NCBI GenBank assembly: GCA_027310825.1 | Contig: DAIDAC010000004.1 | Location: forward strand, 38,679-102,678 | Source: Candidatus Micrarchaeaceae archaeon | GTDB lineage: Archaea > Micrarchaeota > Micrarchaeia > Micrarchaeales > Micrarchaeaceae | Direction of reading: 5' to 3' | Length of the DNA stretch: 64,000 bases | Shown here: positions 14,177-21,917 of the stretch, piece after piece | Layout of the letters: each line of letters opens with the position of its first letter | How positions within the stretch are numbered: the stretch's first letter is position 1 | Program-made: the position numbers and the translations under genes | The notes under the pieces: generated by a model | Databases searched by the model: none | What the model saw: only the letters and a program-made list of their open reading frames with translations | Told to the model about the DNA's origin: nothing

Positions 14177-14461
14177 ATGAAAATAGTAAGAGAGATGAAT
14201 GCGTTTTGTCCAAAGTGCAACAAGCACACACCACACACAGTTAAGATGTACACGAAGGGCACGAGTGCAGGACAAGCTATCGGCACGAGAAGAGCAGTAA
14301 GGAAGAGAACCGGATATCACGGAAAGGTAAAAGGTCAAGCTACTGTAAAGAAGTTAGCCAAGAGGCAAAAGGTCATGCTCAATTGTAAGGAATGCAAATA
14401 CATAGTCGAGAGGGTAGTGGGTTCAAGGACAAAGAAGAAGCTCGAATACAAGATCGAGTAA
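14177..14461 (+). CDS. rpl44e: 50S ribosomal protein L44e
   Basis: eL44, 94 residues. Two zinc-binding pairs (FCPKCNKHTPHTV and NCKECKY) flank a very basic middle region, as in the family. AAGTGA precedes the ATG at 14177; the GTG at 14168 belongs to that ribosome site. In many archaea L44e is followed by S27e; here aIF2-alpha follows after 10 bases and S27e is absent. Confidence 0.95.
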   Translation: MKIVREMNAFCPKCNKHTPHTVKMYTKGTSAGQAIGTRRAVRKRTGYHGKVKGQATVKKLAKRQKVMLNCKECKYIVERVVGSRTKKKLEYKIE

Positions 14462-14471
14462 TTGTGAAAAG

Positions 14472-15269
14472 ATGGCAGAGCAAAAGACTATACCAAAGGT
14501 AGGCGAGATAGTAATCGCACAAGTAAGCAAGATTATGCCTTTTGGTGCCTACTGCAAACTTCTTGAATACAACAACCTCGATGTCTTTCTTCCAATAAAG
14601 GAAGTATCGTCTGGCTGGATAAAGAATATCCACGAATTCATACACGAAGGCCAGAAGCTAGTCTGCAAAGTTTCTTTCTACGACAAAGAGCGGCAGACTG
14701 TCGACGTGTCGCTGAAAAAGGTAACGCCGAACGAAACGAAGCAGAAGATAAACATCTTCAATTTAGAAAAGAGGCTGAACGCGCTGTTTCTAAGGGCACT
14801 TCACTCGGCGAATCTAGAGCCGCAGAAGGAAAGCCTTGTCGCTCTAGCGAAAACAGAATTCCCGACATTTACTGCTTTGATGAGGGCAGCCACCGAGAAC
14901 ACAGAGGAGTTCAAGGCGTCGAAGCTTCCAAAGAAGGCAAAGGACGAAATGCTAAAACTGCTGGAGACCAGCCGAAAGAAAAAACGGTACATCGTCTCTT
15001 ATATAATGCAACTCTCAAGCTATAATACAAAGAACGGGGCATCTGAGCTCAGGGGCATCCTCGCCGCAATAAAGGAAAAGGATGTAGAGGTGCAGTACAT
15101 AAGCGCACCCAAGTATCACTTGTCTGCAGAAGGCAAGGACTACGCCGACGCAGAGAGCAAGATAAAGAGTGCATCGGAAGTAGTGACGAGCAAACTGAAG
15201 AAAGGGCTTTTCGAAATAGAGAAAGAAAAGCTGAGAAAGGAAAAGGAAGACATAATGTCGACGTTATAA
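14472..15269 (+). CDS. Translation initiation factor aIF2 subunit alpha
   Basis: The 265-residue alpha subunit of the initiator-tRNA-carrying factor aIF2. An S1/OB domain (about 9-85: VGEIVIAQVSKIMPFGAYCKLLEY, KVSFYDKERQTVDVSLKKV) is followed by the helical domain and a C-terminal alpha/beta domain (KDVEVQYISAPKYHLSAEGKDYADAE). Position, length and domain order agree with archaeal aIF2-alpha. GTGAA precedes the ATG. It is co-oriented with L44e and PAC2. Confidence 0.95.
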   Translation: MAEQKTIPKVGEIVIAQVSKIMPFGAYCKLLEYNNLDVFLPIKEVSSGWIKNIHEFIHEGQKLVCKVSFYDKERQTVDVSLKKVTPNETKQKINIFNLEKRLNALFLRALHSANLEPQKESLVALAKTEFPTFTALMRAATENTEEFKASKLPKKAKDEMLKLLETSRKKKRYIVSYIMQLSSYNTKNGASELRGILAAIKEKDVEVQYISAPKYHLSAEGKDYADAESKIKSASEVVTSKLKKGLFEIEKEKLRKEKEDIMSTL

Positions 15270-15279
15270 TCGTGATGCA

Positions 15280-16038
15280 GTGAAGGAAACTGTGATAAGA
15301 TTCAAGAAAAGTGTAAAGCTCAACAAGCCGATCCTAGTGGTGGGTCTTCCTGGAATAGGTAATGTCGGCAAGCTTGTCGCAGAAACGCTGAGGAAGCAGT
15401 ACAAGCCAAAGAAGATCGCAACACTATACTCACCACATTTTCCACACCAAGTCGTAATGCTCAAAACTGGAGGAATCAGGCTTGTCGGAAATAGATTCTA
15501 TTTATTGAGGCCGAAGGGCGCAAAGAACGACATAATTCTCCTTACTGGAGAAACACAGGCAGTCACGCCAGAAGGGCAGTACGAAGTAAACAAGAAAATA
15601 GTTGACTTCTTCGCCGACAAGCTGAAGGGCCAATTCATCTACACGCTTGGCGGGTACAGCGTCACAAAAGAGCTAACCACATCGCCGAAGGTCTATGCAA
15701 ACGTCACAGACAAAAAGTTGATAAGCAAATACAAAGAGCACGGAATAATATTCGGCAAGTCGAGAGGAATGATTTGGGGGTCAGCAGGGATGATTCTCGC
15801 ATTCGCAAAAATGCGCAAGATGAAGGGAATCTGCCTGATGGGGGAGACAGGCCTTCTAGACATCGACGCGTCGGCAGCAAAAGCCGTCCTGATCGCGCTT
15901 TCAAAGAGCACAAGCCTCGAAATAAACACTGCTGCGCTAGACAAGATAATCGAAAAGACTGCAAAGCTGCTCAAGGAGCAAGAAGCAATTATGCAGGGCC
16001 AGCACAACCTTGAGCAGAAGCCAGCCTACATACGCTAA
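15280..16038 (+). CDS. PAC2-family proteasome assembly chaperone homologue (first copy)
   Basis: A 252-residue PAC2/PbaB-like protein. The N-terminal VVGLPGIGNVGKLVAETL, the LLTGETQAVTPEGQYEVN segment and the C-terminal LMGETGLLDIDASAAKAVL fit the family that aids 20S proteasome assembly. The start is GTG at 15280, preceded by GTGAT at 15272-15276. Archaea usually have Nop10 between aIF2-alpha and this gene; it is missing here. A second PAC2 protein lies at 48691-49434. Confidence 0.88.
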   Translation: MKETVIRFKKSVKLNKPILVVGLPGIGNVGKLVAETLRKQYKPKKIATLYSPHFPHQVVMLKTGGIRLVGNRFYLLRPKGAKNDIILLTGETQAVTPEGQYEVNKKIVDFFADKLKGQFIYTLGGYSVTKELTTSPKVYANVTDKKLISKYKEHGIIFGKSRGMIWGSAGMILAFAKMRKMKGICLMGETGLLDIDASAAKAVLIALSKSTSLEINTAALDKIIEKTAKLLKEQEAIMQGQHNLEQKPAYIR

Positions 16039-16039
16039 T

Positions 16040-16052
16040 TATAAATATCTGG
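16040..16052 (+). promoter_or_regulatory. TATA box TATAAATATCTGG
   Basis: Identical 13-mer to 3824-3836, right after the PAC2 stop. It is only 21 bases before the ATG at 16061, a little short for a leaderless start there. Confidence 0.5.
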
Positions 16053-16060
16053 CAAAACCG

Positions 16061-17461
16061 ATGCCTTTCGGTGTTATTACGGTATCTGCAAGGAGCAAGC
16101 AACACGAAACAAGCCCGGTAGTTACGCAAATGGACGATATGCGTACGCCACAAATCAGGCTAATGCAATTTCTAAACACATTCATGCACCACGAAAGGGT
16201 AAATGTAACAATCACAACTCCAGATATGTTTGCAGCAACCGCAGTAATGAAGCAGATACCGCCAAAACTGACATTTAAACTGGAAAACGTAACGATACCA
16301 AACGACTCCACAGAGAACAAATCCTCTTTCACAGAGCTGAACTACATAGGCCTTGAACCTGAAGATGCAGAATACGTTTCATCTTTAATACTGTGGGTTC
16401 TTGTCCAGGACAGAAGGAACATCACACTATCAATAAAGATGTATGATGGGCGAGCAGGCACGATGTCTTCAATAAAGTTTGAACCTGCAGCGACCGAACA
16501 AGAGCTTTCAGAAATGCGCAGATCTGCCTTAGACCTAGAGCACGGAGAGCTGCATTTCCCAAGCGTAAAGATAACCGAGCACAAACCGTCGGTTCTTGTA
16601 AAACCGACAATACAGCTGTCACAGGGGCAACACATTGTAGACAAGACGAGTCTGCCAGAAAAGCAATCCGCCATTCACATAGATTCGATACTCCAGAACG
16701 TTTTCGAGCCAATAGCGAACGGTCTTCAGGACACGCCATCGTTCCAAGGCCAACCAGTATACCCAAGGCCTAATGTTTTGGAGCACACCGGAGGCGTAGT
16801 CTTAGCCGCACTGTATCTTTCGTCTTATTTCAACAAGATTGGAATCTACAACAGCAAAGAAAAGGTGGTCACGCTTGCAGCTTTGCACGACACCCCGGAA
16901 AAGTTATACGGCGACATACCAAGAGATGCAAAATACGACCATGGCGCAGCGTCAGAAAAGTTAAGGGAGGCACTTGCAATGTTGGACGAGGTAGCAGAAA
17001 GACAGAATTTCGGCCCGCTCGGAGACCCGGAACTATACGACATGTCAGCAGAAGCGCTTAGAGAAGAGGCTGCAAAATCAAGCATCGAATCTCTCATAGC
17101 AAAACTCGCAGACATAGCCGATAGGATAAGGACGATAAAACACTCCCCAAGTTTGCCGGACGGGATACGCGCAGAAATGTTAGAGAAAAACAGGAATGTG
17201 TTTGTTGCAAGAAGAGATGCGCTTATCCACAAAGCACAAACCGACTTCGAAGAAAGGCACAAAAACTCTGAACTGAAGAGCGACGTCGCCGTATTTCCTG
17301 TAGACGAAAAGGAGCTGCGGAGGATTGTCAGCAGGGAAGATCAGGTAAATTCGCTTATAAAACAGGTCAGCGATGCGATGGACAGAGAAAATGCACAAAA
17401 GAAACGTGCGGATGCCGCAGAAGCAGAACTCGCGAAGCTCAGGCGTGGTAAGTCAACTTAA
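16061..17461 (+). CDS. HD-domain phosphohydrolase (YfbR-like 5'-deoxynucleotidase region) with unknown N-terminus
   Basis: About 466 residues. The first ~230 match nothing I know. Numbered from this start, the HD domain follows: His242 (LEHTGG), His276-Asp277 in ALHDTPEKLYGDIPRDAKY, and Asp350 (LADIADRI). The HD-x-x-E-x-x-x-GDIP-x-x-x-KY pattern closely resembles YfbR/HDDC2 enzymes, which dephosphorylate deoxynucleoside monophosphates. A coiled-coil-like charged tail ends the protein. The next gene is a HAD-type nucleotidase. The start is uncertain: the TATA box is only 21 bases before ATG 16061, and the next in-frame ATG is 16130. Confidence 0.75.
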   Translation: MPFGVITVSARSKQHETSPVVTQMDDMRTPQIRLMQFLNTFMHHERVNVTITTPDMFAATAVMKQIPPKLTFKLENVTIPNDSTENKSSFTELNYIGLEPEDAEYVSSLILWVLVQDRRNITLSIKMYDGRAGTMSSIKFEPAATEQELSEMRRSALDLEHGELHFPSVKITEHKPSVLVKPTIQLSQGQHIVDKTSLPEKQSAIHIDSILQNVFEPIANGLQDTPSFQGQPVYPRPNVLEHTGGVVLAALYLSSYFNKIGIYNSKEKVVTLAALHDTPEKLYGDIPRDAKYDHGAASEKLREALAMLDEVAERQNFGPLGDPELYDMSAEALREEAAKSSIESLIAKLADIADRIRTIKHSPSLPDGIRAEMLEKNRNVFVARRDALIHKAQTDFEERHKNSELKSDVAVFPVDEKELRRIVSREDQVNSLIKQVSDAMDRENAQKKRADAAEAELAKLRRGKST

Positions 17462-17498
17462 TCTATAAATAACTCAAGGAGAGAAAGAGTCTGTTCAA

Positions 17499-18251
17499 AT
17501 GAATGCAACAAAAAGTAGGACCACAATGCCACAGTTCGAGCAGCATAAGCTTGCGAAACTGCACAGGCTTGTCCACGATCCACACGCCAAGATAGCTGTA
17601 GATGTAGAGGGAACTTTAGCGCTGATTCATCCGCCGCTGGTAGAAATATACAACGAACGCCACCGAACGAACTTTACAATCAATGACATCACCAACTACG
17701 ACACATCAAAGTCCAGAATCGGTATGCCATGGGACGAATTCTTGGACATTTATAACACATTATGGGAAGATCGCCAGCACCGTATAGAACCATCTGTTTC
17801 GATAGCCGAGATAGAGGCGCTTAAGCACAACTTCAGTGCGGATCTTGTCACGTACAAGCCAGCAGAACAAGGCAAAGCACTAGAGGAGTGGCTTGCTGCA
17901 AAGTTTCCTGGTGTAAGCTTCAATGACGGAACAAAAATGAGGATAGTGCCGACACAGGAAAAGAAGGTGCACCTGCCTTACAACATCTACATAGATGATG
18001 CTCCGCCCGTCGCAGACGAAGTAATAGAGCACCTTGTCAACGGAGAGAGGAAAACAAAGTTCCTACTGGTGATATCCCAGCCATGGAACAGAAGGCAACA
18101 CTACGAAAACAACGAAGATGTACTTGTTGTGAAAGATCTCAGGGCTGCAATAGCCCTTCTTCTAGAGTTGAAGTCTATGCCGCAGCACGATACCATTACG
18201 CTAAGCGAGACGGTCGCGCAAGGAATAGTCTTGGCATCAGATAACTTATAA
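17499..18251 (+). CDS. HAD-superfamily 5'(3')-deoxyribonucleotidase-like protein with D-x-E motif
   Basis: A 250-residue HAD-like hydrolase. Motif I is DVEGTL (Asp35, Glu37), where the family usually has DxD; the second Asp, the general acid/base, is replaced by Glu. A Thr in LVTYK (about 118) fits motif II, and YIDDAPP (Asp166, Asp167) fits motif IV. The cap after motif I (EIYNERHRTNFTINDITNYD) resembles cytosolic 5'(3')-deoxyribonucleotidases. TATA-like CTATAAATA lies 35 bases before the ATG. Its neighbour upstream is the HD putative deoxynucleotidase, which suggests a shared role in nucleotide turnover. Confidence 0.72.
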   Translation: MNATKSRTTMPQFEQHKLAKLHRLVHDPHAKIAVDVEGTLALIHPPLVEIYNERHRTNFTINDITNYDTSKSRIGMPWDEFLDIYNTLWEDRQHRIEPSVSIAEIEALKHNFSADLVTYKPAEQGKALEEWLAAKFPGVSFNDGTKMRIVPTQEKKVHLPYNIYIDDAPPVADEVIEHLVNGERKTKFLLVISQPWNRRQHYENNEDVLVVKDLRAAIALLLELKSMPQHDTITLSETVAQGIVLASDNL

Positions 18252-18280
18252 ATAACTTCAAAGCTCTCCTTCTTACACTT

Positions 18281-18353
18281 GCGATCGTAGTCTAGCCTGG
18301 TAGGACGATGGCTTCCCAAGCCGTAAACTCGGGTTCAAATCCCGGCGGTCGCA
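18281..18353 (+). tRNA. tRNA-Gly(CCC)
   Basis: 73 nt. Acceptor GCGATCG/CGGTCGC, discriminator A, anticodon loop TTCCCAA (anticodon CCC), D-loop with GG and T-arm CCGGG-type are intact. No intron. The convergent ABC permease stops two bases after it. Confidence 0.93.
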
Positions 18354-18354
18354 T

Positions 18355-19122
18355 TTATATCTTCATCCTCTTGAAGGCTTCTGTCCCTATTATCACCATA
18401 GCAACTGCGAATCCAATCAATACAGCGAAGTCGAGAGCAAGTCCGAAGCTGCTTGGAATTCCAAGTATCGTCGACCTGAGCGCATCAACTGCATAAGAAA
18501 CAGGGTTGATCGCCACAAAAGCAAACAGCCAGCTTGGGAGGCTCTTCACTGGGAACAGCGCACCGCTCAGGAAGAAAAGCGGGAATATCACAAAAGTTAT
18601 GACAAGGCCGAATCCTTCCGGGCTCGACATTATTGCGCCGAACGTCAGCCCAAGGCTGATTATCGAAACCATCAATATCAAAACAATAATAATCGAAAGA
18701 ACCAACGAATAAAACGTGAAGTGGATTCCGAAGAAAAGCGCCCCGAGCAGCATCAGTATTGCTATCTGTATAACTCCGTCGGTGGAGCCTCCAAGGACTT
18801 TGCCGAAGAAGATGGTCGTTCTGCTAAGCGGAGCGACAAGGACCTCTTTGAGGAAGTCGACACGCTTGTCCATAATGATATAAAGGCCGAAGAAGAGCGA
18901 TCCAAAAAGGACTGTCATCGCAAGAATGCCTGGAAATATGTATGTCTGGTAGCTTCCACCGGTTCCGAGAAAATTTCCTCCGAGAGCAGAGCCCAACCCC
19001 GTTCCAAATATGACCAGCCACATCAATGGCTGCACAAGCGAGCCTATCATTCTGGATATCTCTCGCGTGAAGACCTTTGCTTCTCGATACCAAAGGGCAT
19101 AAAGCCCATTAAGCTCACCCAC
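18355..19122 (-). CDS. ABC-2 type transporter permease
   Basis: A 255-residue inner-membrane-type permease with six hydrophobic segments in the ABC-2 pattern. The amphipathic N-terminus (LYALWYREAKVFTREISRMIGSLVQP) and the C-terminal block FPLFFLSGALFPVKSLPSWL...INPVSYAVDALR are typical of DrrB/NodJ-like exporters. The ATPase partner starts upstream and ends four bases before this gene, so the two form one leftward operon. The substrate cannot be read from sequence; lipids, polysaccharides or drugs are family options. Confidence 0.9.
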   Translation of the reverse strand: MGELNGLYALWYREAKVFTREISRMIGSLVQPLMWLVIFGTGLGSALGGNFLGTGGSYQTYIFPGILAMTVLFGSLFFGLYIIMDKRVDFLKEVLVAPLSRTTIFFGKVLGGSTDGVIQIAILMLLGALFFGIHFTFYSLVLSIIIVLILMVSIISLGLTFGAIMSSPEGFGLVITFVIFPLFFLSGALFPVKSLPSWLFAFVAINPVSYAVDALRSTILGIPSSFGLALDFAVLIGFAVAMVIIGTEAFKRMKI

Positions 19123-19126
19123 AATA

Positions 19127-20092
19127 TCACCTGTTTCTGCTCGCCATCATGTGCTCCATGTAGCCTCCCTCGCCGCCCTCGTCACGGATCTCGCTTCCGG
19201 TGTAGTGAAGGAACACGTCATTCAGGGTCGGTTTGCGCGTCTCAACACTCTCGACACTGCCGACCTTCTTCAGTATTTCCTGCAGGTGCTTACCAGAATC
19301 ATTTACAGTCATTGTCAGTAAGCCATCGGTCTGCTTTACGCTGCTCACGAACTTCAATGACTTCAGCGCCTTAAGGTTCGGCTTTTCCACCTTTAGCCTT
19401 ACAACATCCCCGCCGAGCTTGCTCTTCAGCTTTTCAGGAGTGTCCATAGCGGCTATCTTCCCATGGTCTATTATCGCAATCCTGTCGCAGAGCATGTCAG
19501 CTTCTTCCATGTAATGGGTCGTTATTATTATCGTGATTTTCTTTTCTTGAGAAAGCTTCTTTATATAAGTCCAGAGGTGCTGCCTTGTCTGCGGATCAAG
19601 CCCCAGCGTCGGCTCGTCAAGGAAAAGCACCTTCGGGTTGTGTAGAAGTCCTCTGGCAAGCTCAAGCCTTCTCCTCATTCCGCCGCTGTATTTCTTCATT
19701 CGCTCATGCTGCCTGTCTTTCAGATCGACAAGCTCAAGCAGTTCATCCATTCTTTTGTTGATATTTTTCATGTCGACTCCATACATGAGTGCATGAAGGT
19801 ATAGGTTCTCGCGGCCTGTAAGCAGGTCGTCAGAGCTCGGATCCTGGAAAACAAAGCCTATGCAGTGCCTCACCTCAGAAGAGTTCTTCTTGACGTCAAA
19901 GCCGTTAACGGTGGCATGGCCTTCTGTAGGCGGCAGCAAAGTGGCGAGCATGGACAGGGTTGTCGTCTTTCCTGCACCGTTGGGTCCAAGGAGGCCGAAT
20001 ATCTCGCCCTCGTTGACGCTAAGGTTGAGTTTGTCGACGGCAACAAGCTTATCGAACTTCTTAGTAAGGTTGTGTGTTTCTATGATCGACAT
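19127..20092 (-). CDS. ABC-2 type exporter ATP-binding protein
   Basis: A 321-residue DrrA-like ATPase from the ATG at 20092; the frame continues to 20185, but a minus-strand TATA box (TTTATATACC, about 20125-20135) favours the shorter form. Walker A is GPNGAGKTT, the Q-loop is FVFQDPSSDD, the signature is YSGGMRRRLELARGL, Walker B is VLFLDEPTLGLDP, and the H-switch is TTHYMEEAD. The C-terminal ~100 residues are the usual DrrA-type extension. It energises the permease at 18355-19122. Confidence 0.93.
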   Translation of the reverse strand: MSIIETHNLTKKFDKLVAVDKLNLSVNEGEIFGLLGPNGAGKTTTLSMLATLLPPTEGHATVNGFDVKKNSSEVRHCIGFVFQDPSSDDLLTGRENLYLHALMYGVDMKNINKRMDELLELVDLKDRQHERMKKYSGGMRRRLELARGLLHNPKVLFLDEPTLGLDPQTRQHLWTYIKKLSQEKKITIIITTHYMEEADMLCDRIAIIDHGKIAAMDTPEKLKSKLGGDVVRLKVEKPNLKALKSLKFVSSVKQTDGLLTMTVNDSGKHLQEILKKVGSVESVETRKPTLNDVFLHYTGSEIRDEGGEGGYMEHMMASRNR

Positions 20093-20226
20093 AGCATCCC
20101 TCGCCCAATAAACCTGAATTTTAAGGTATATAAATGGATTTGCCGCGCTTCGATAGCCAGCTACGTTATACGCACCGCCAGACAAACCTTTTTAATGCCT
20201 AATGTAAGTAATGTAGTGGCGATAAC

Positions 20227-20367
20227 ATGGTAGAAGCGTATTGCGTTAAGTGCAAAGCCAAGAGAGAAATGAAGGGCGCAAAGGAGGTCACAATGAAGAA
20301 CGGAAAGAAGGCAAAGACCGGAACTTGCGAGGTCTGCGGAACAAAGATGTTCAAGATCGGGGGCTAA
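20227..20367 (+). CDS. DUF5679-like mini zinc-ribbon protein
   Basis: A 46-residue protein with two Cys pairs, YCVKC near the N-terminus and CEVCG near the C-terminus, separated by a Lys-rich strand, and ending in KMFKIGG. This is the plan of the small DUF5679 zinc ribbons common in archaea. Its role is unknown; nucleic-acid binding is a guess. It stands alone between the divergent ABC operon and a T-rich terminator. Confidence 0.85.
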   Translation: MVEAYCVKCKAKREMKGAKEVTMKNGKKAKTGTCEVCGTKMFKIGG

Positions 20368-20369
20368 TT

Positions 20370-20406
20370 TCTCAGTTTTATATTTCTTTTTCTATTTTTT
20401 ATTTTT
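20370..20406 (+). terminator. T-rich terminator after the zinc-ribbon gene
   Basis: Several T runs (TTTTATATTTC, TTTTTCTATTTTTTATTTTTA) directly after the stop codon, as expected for oligo-U archaeal termination. Confidence 0.6.
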
Positions 20407-20431
20407 AAGGCTCAGCGGAGCAAAGCCAAAG

Positions 20432-20504
20432 CGCCTCGAGCAGGACTCGAACCTGCGACCTATTGGTTAACAGCCAATCGCTCTACCTACTGAGCTATCG
20501 AGGC
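20432..20504 (-). tRNA. tRNA-Asn(GUU), overlapping the 3' end of gatB
   Basis: 73 nt leftward. Acceptor GCCTCGA/TCGAGGC, discriminator G, anticodon arm ATTGG-CTGTTAA-CCAAT (anticodon GTT) and T-arm GCAGG/CCTGC are intact. The first 18 bases (20487-20504) are also the last six codons of gatB including its stop, so tRNA processing must cut into the gatB message. Confidence 0.95.
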
Positions 20505-21917
20505 ACCTAATTGCTTTAGCAAAGCTTCATTTATGAGTTTTGGATCTGCCTGTTTGTTTGTAGCCACGAGAACGCGGCCGAGCAGGAACTTGAGTGCTTC
20601 TTGCTTTCCCGATCTGTACTCGTCTACTGCCTTTTTGTTCTCTTCAAGCACCTTTTTAACTACTGCGTCCAAGTCAATCTTTCCGGAACTGCTCTTTTTC
20701 ATAAGTTCCTTTGGAGAAATTCCGGTGTCTACGTATTCCTTGATGAGTTCTTTTGCATACCTTTCTGTTATTGTTCCGTTTTCAATTAGTGTGAGCAGTT
20801 CAACGAAGGTACCAACACGGACTTTCGAGTTCTTTATCCTTTCAGAGCGCCAGTTAAGGCTCTTCAAAAGATAATTCATCATCCAATTCGCAACGGTTTG
20901 CGGTTTGTTGTAATTCCTGCAGCATTCTTCATAGAAGTCGGCAAGGTTTTTGTCGGCGTAAATCAGCACAGAAGCAGTATATTCATCAAGTGCATACTGC
21001 TTAACGAACCTCTTCACTCTTTGGTCTGGAAGCTCTGGCATATTCTTCTTAATGGAACTCACCCACTCCTTACTTATCTTTATCACAGGAAGATCGGGGT
21101 CGAATATGTAGCCATAGTCTTCCTCATATTCCTTCTTTCTGAGGCTTTTTGTTGTGTTGCTATCCGAATCAAAGTGGCGAGTCTCTCGTTCCACCTTGAC
21201 TTCCATACGTTTCATTCCATTTTGCCGTATTATCTCGAAGTTGAGCGCCTTCTCCACGTTTTCGAAGCCGGTTATGTTCTTCACCTCAACCCTCTCACCA
21301 CCGTCAAGTGAGATGTTTGCGTCGCACCTTAGCGTAGCCTCTTTGCTCGAATCGTATACGCCGAGGTGCTCAAGTATCGAAAGAAGGTTGTCGAGGAACT
21401 GGTGCACTTGTTTCGGTGTGGTGAAATCAGGTTCTGTGACTATTTCTGCAAGTGCCACGCCAGATCTGTTGTAATCGATGAGAACATACTCTGCATTTGT
21501 GATGTCTCCACCGACGTGCATCAGCTTTGCAGGGTCCTCTTCAATGTGCACTCTTCGGATTCTGATTTTAGTATCGCCAACAGTCAGATACCCTTCAGTT
21601 GCGAGAGGGACTTCGTATTGTGTTATCTGATAGCTCTTCGACATATCGGGGTAGAAGTAGGTTTTTCTCGAGAAGAACATCGAATCTGCAATCTTGCAGT
21701 CAAGAGCAAGCCCTATTCTCATTCCTAGCTCGATTGCATGCTTGTTTATCACGGGTTTTGATCCGGGATAGCCAAGGCAGATCGGGCACACACTTTCGTT
21801 CGGCTTCTTGTTCCGCATGTCGTTGCTGTTGCTGCAGAAGAGCTTGCTCTCAGTATTGAGTTGACAGTGTACTTCTATACCGATCATTACTCCTGCCATG
21901 TTTACACCTGCTCGCAC
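20487..21917 (-). CDS. gatB: Asp-tRNA(Asn)/Glu-tRNA(Gln) amidotransferase subunit B
   Basis: The tRNA-binding kinase-like subunit of GatCAB. Diagnostic segments include GIEVHCQLNTESKLFCSN, CPICLGYPGSKPVINK, SMFFSRKTYFYPDMSKSYQITQYE, and the HIEEDPAKLMH motif. The C-terminal YqeY-like helical tail is present. In archaea GatCAB mainly amidates Asp-tRNA(Asn), because GatDE handles Gln. It ends inside the tRNA-Asn gene on the same strand, and its start overlaps the end of gatA by 16 bases. Length 476 residues is normal; a shorter start a few residues in (MAGVMIG) is possible. Confidence 0.96.
   Translation of the reverse strand: MRAGVNMAGVMIGIEVHCQLNTESKLFCSNSNDMRNKKPNESVCPICLGYPGSKPVINKHAIELGMRIGLALDCKIADSMFFSRKTYFYPDMSKSYQITQYEVPLATEGYLTVGDTKIRIRRVHIEEDPAKLMHVGGDITNAEYVLIDYNRSGVALAEIVTEPDFTTPKQVHQFLDNLLSILEHLGVYDSSKEATLRCDANISLDGGERVEVKNITGFENVEKALNFEIIRQNGMKRMEVKVERETRHFDSDSNTTKSLRKKEYEEDYGYIFDPDLPVIKISKEWVSSIKKNMPELPDQRVKRFVKQYALDEYTASVLIYADKNLADFYEECCRNYNKPQTVANWMMNYLLKSLNWRSERIKNSKVRVGTFVELLTLIENGTITERYAKELIKEYVDTGISPKELMKKSSSGKIDLDAVVKKVLEENKKAVDEYRSGKQEALKFLLGRVLVATNKQADPKLINEALLKQLGASIAQ

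Noticed and set aside
20487..20504. Truncated GatB or misplaced tRNA
   Set aside because: GatB has full length and the tRNA folds perfectly; the overlap is real rather than an artefact of either gene.
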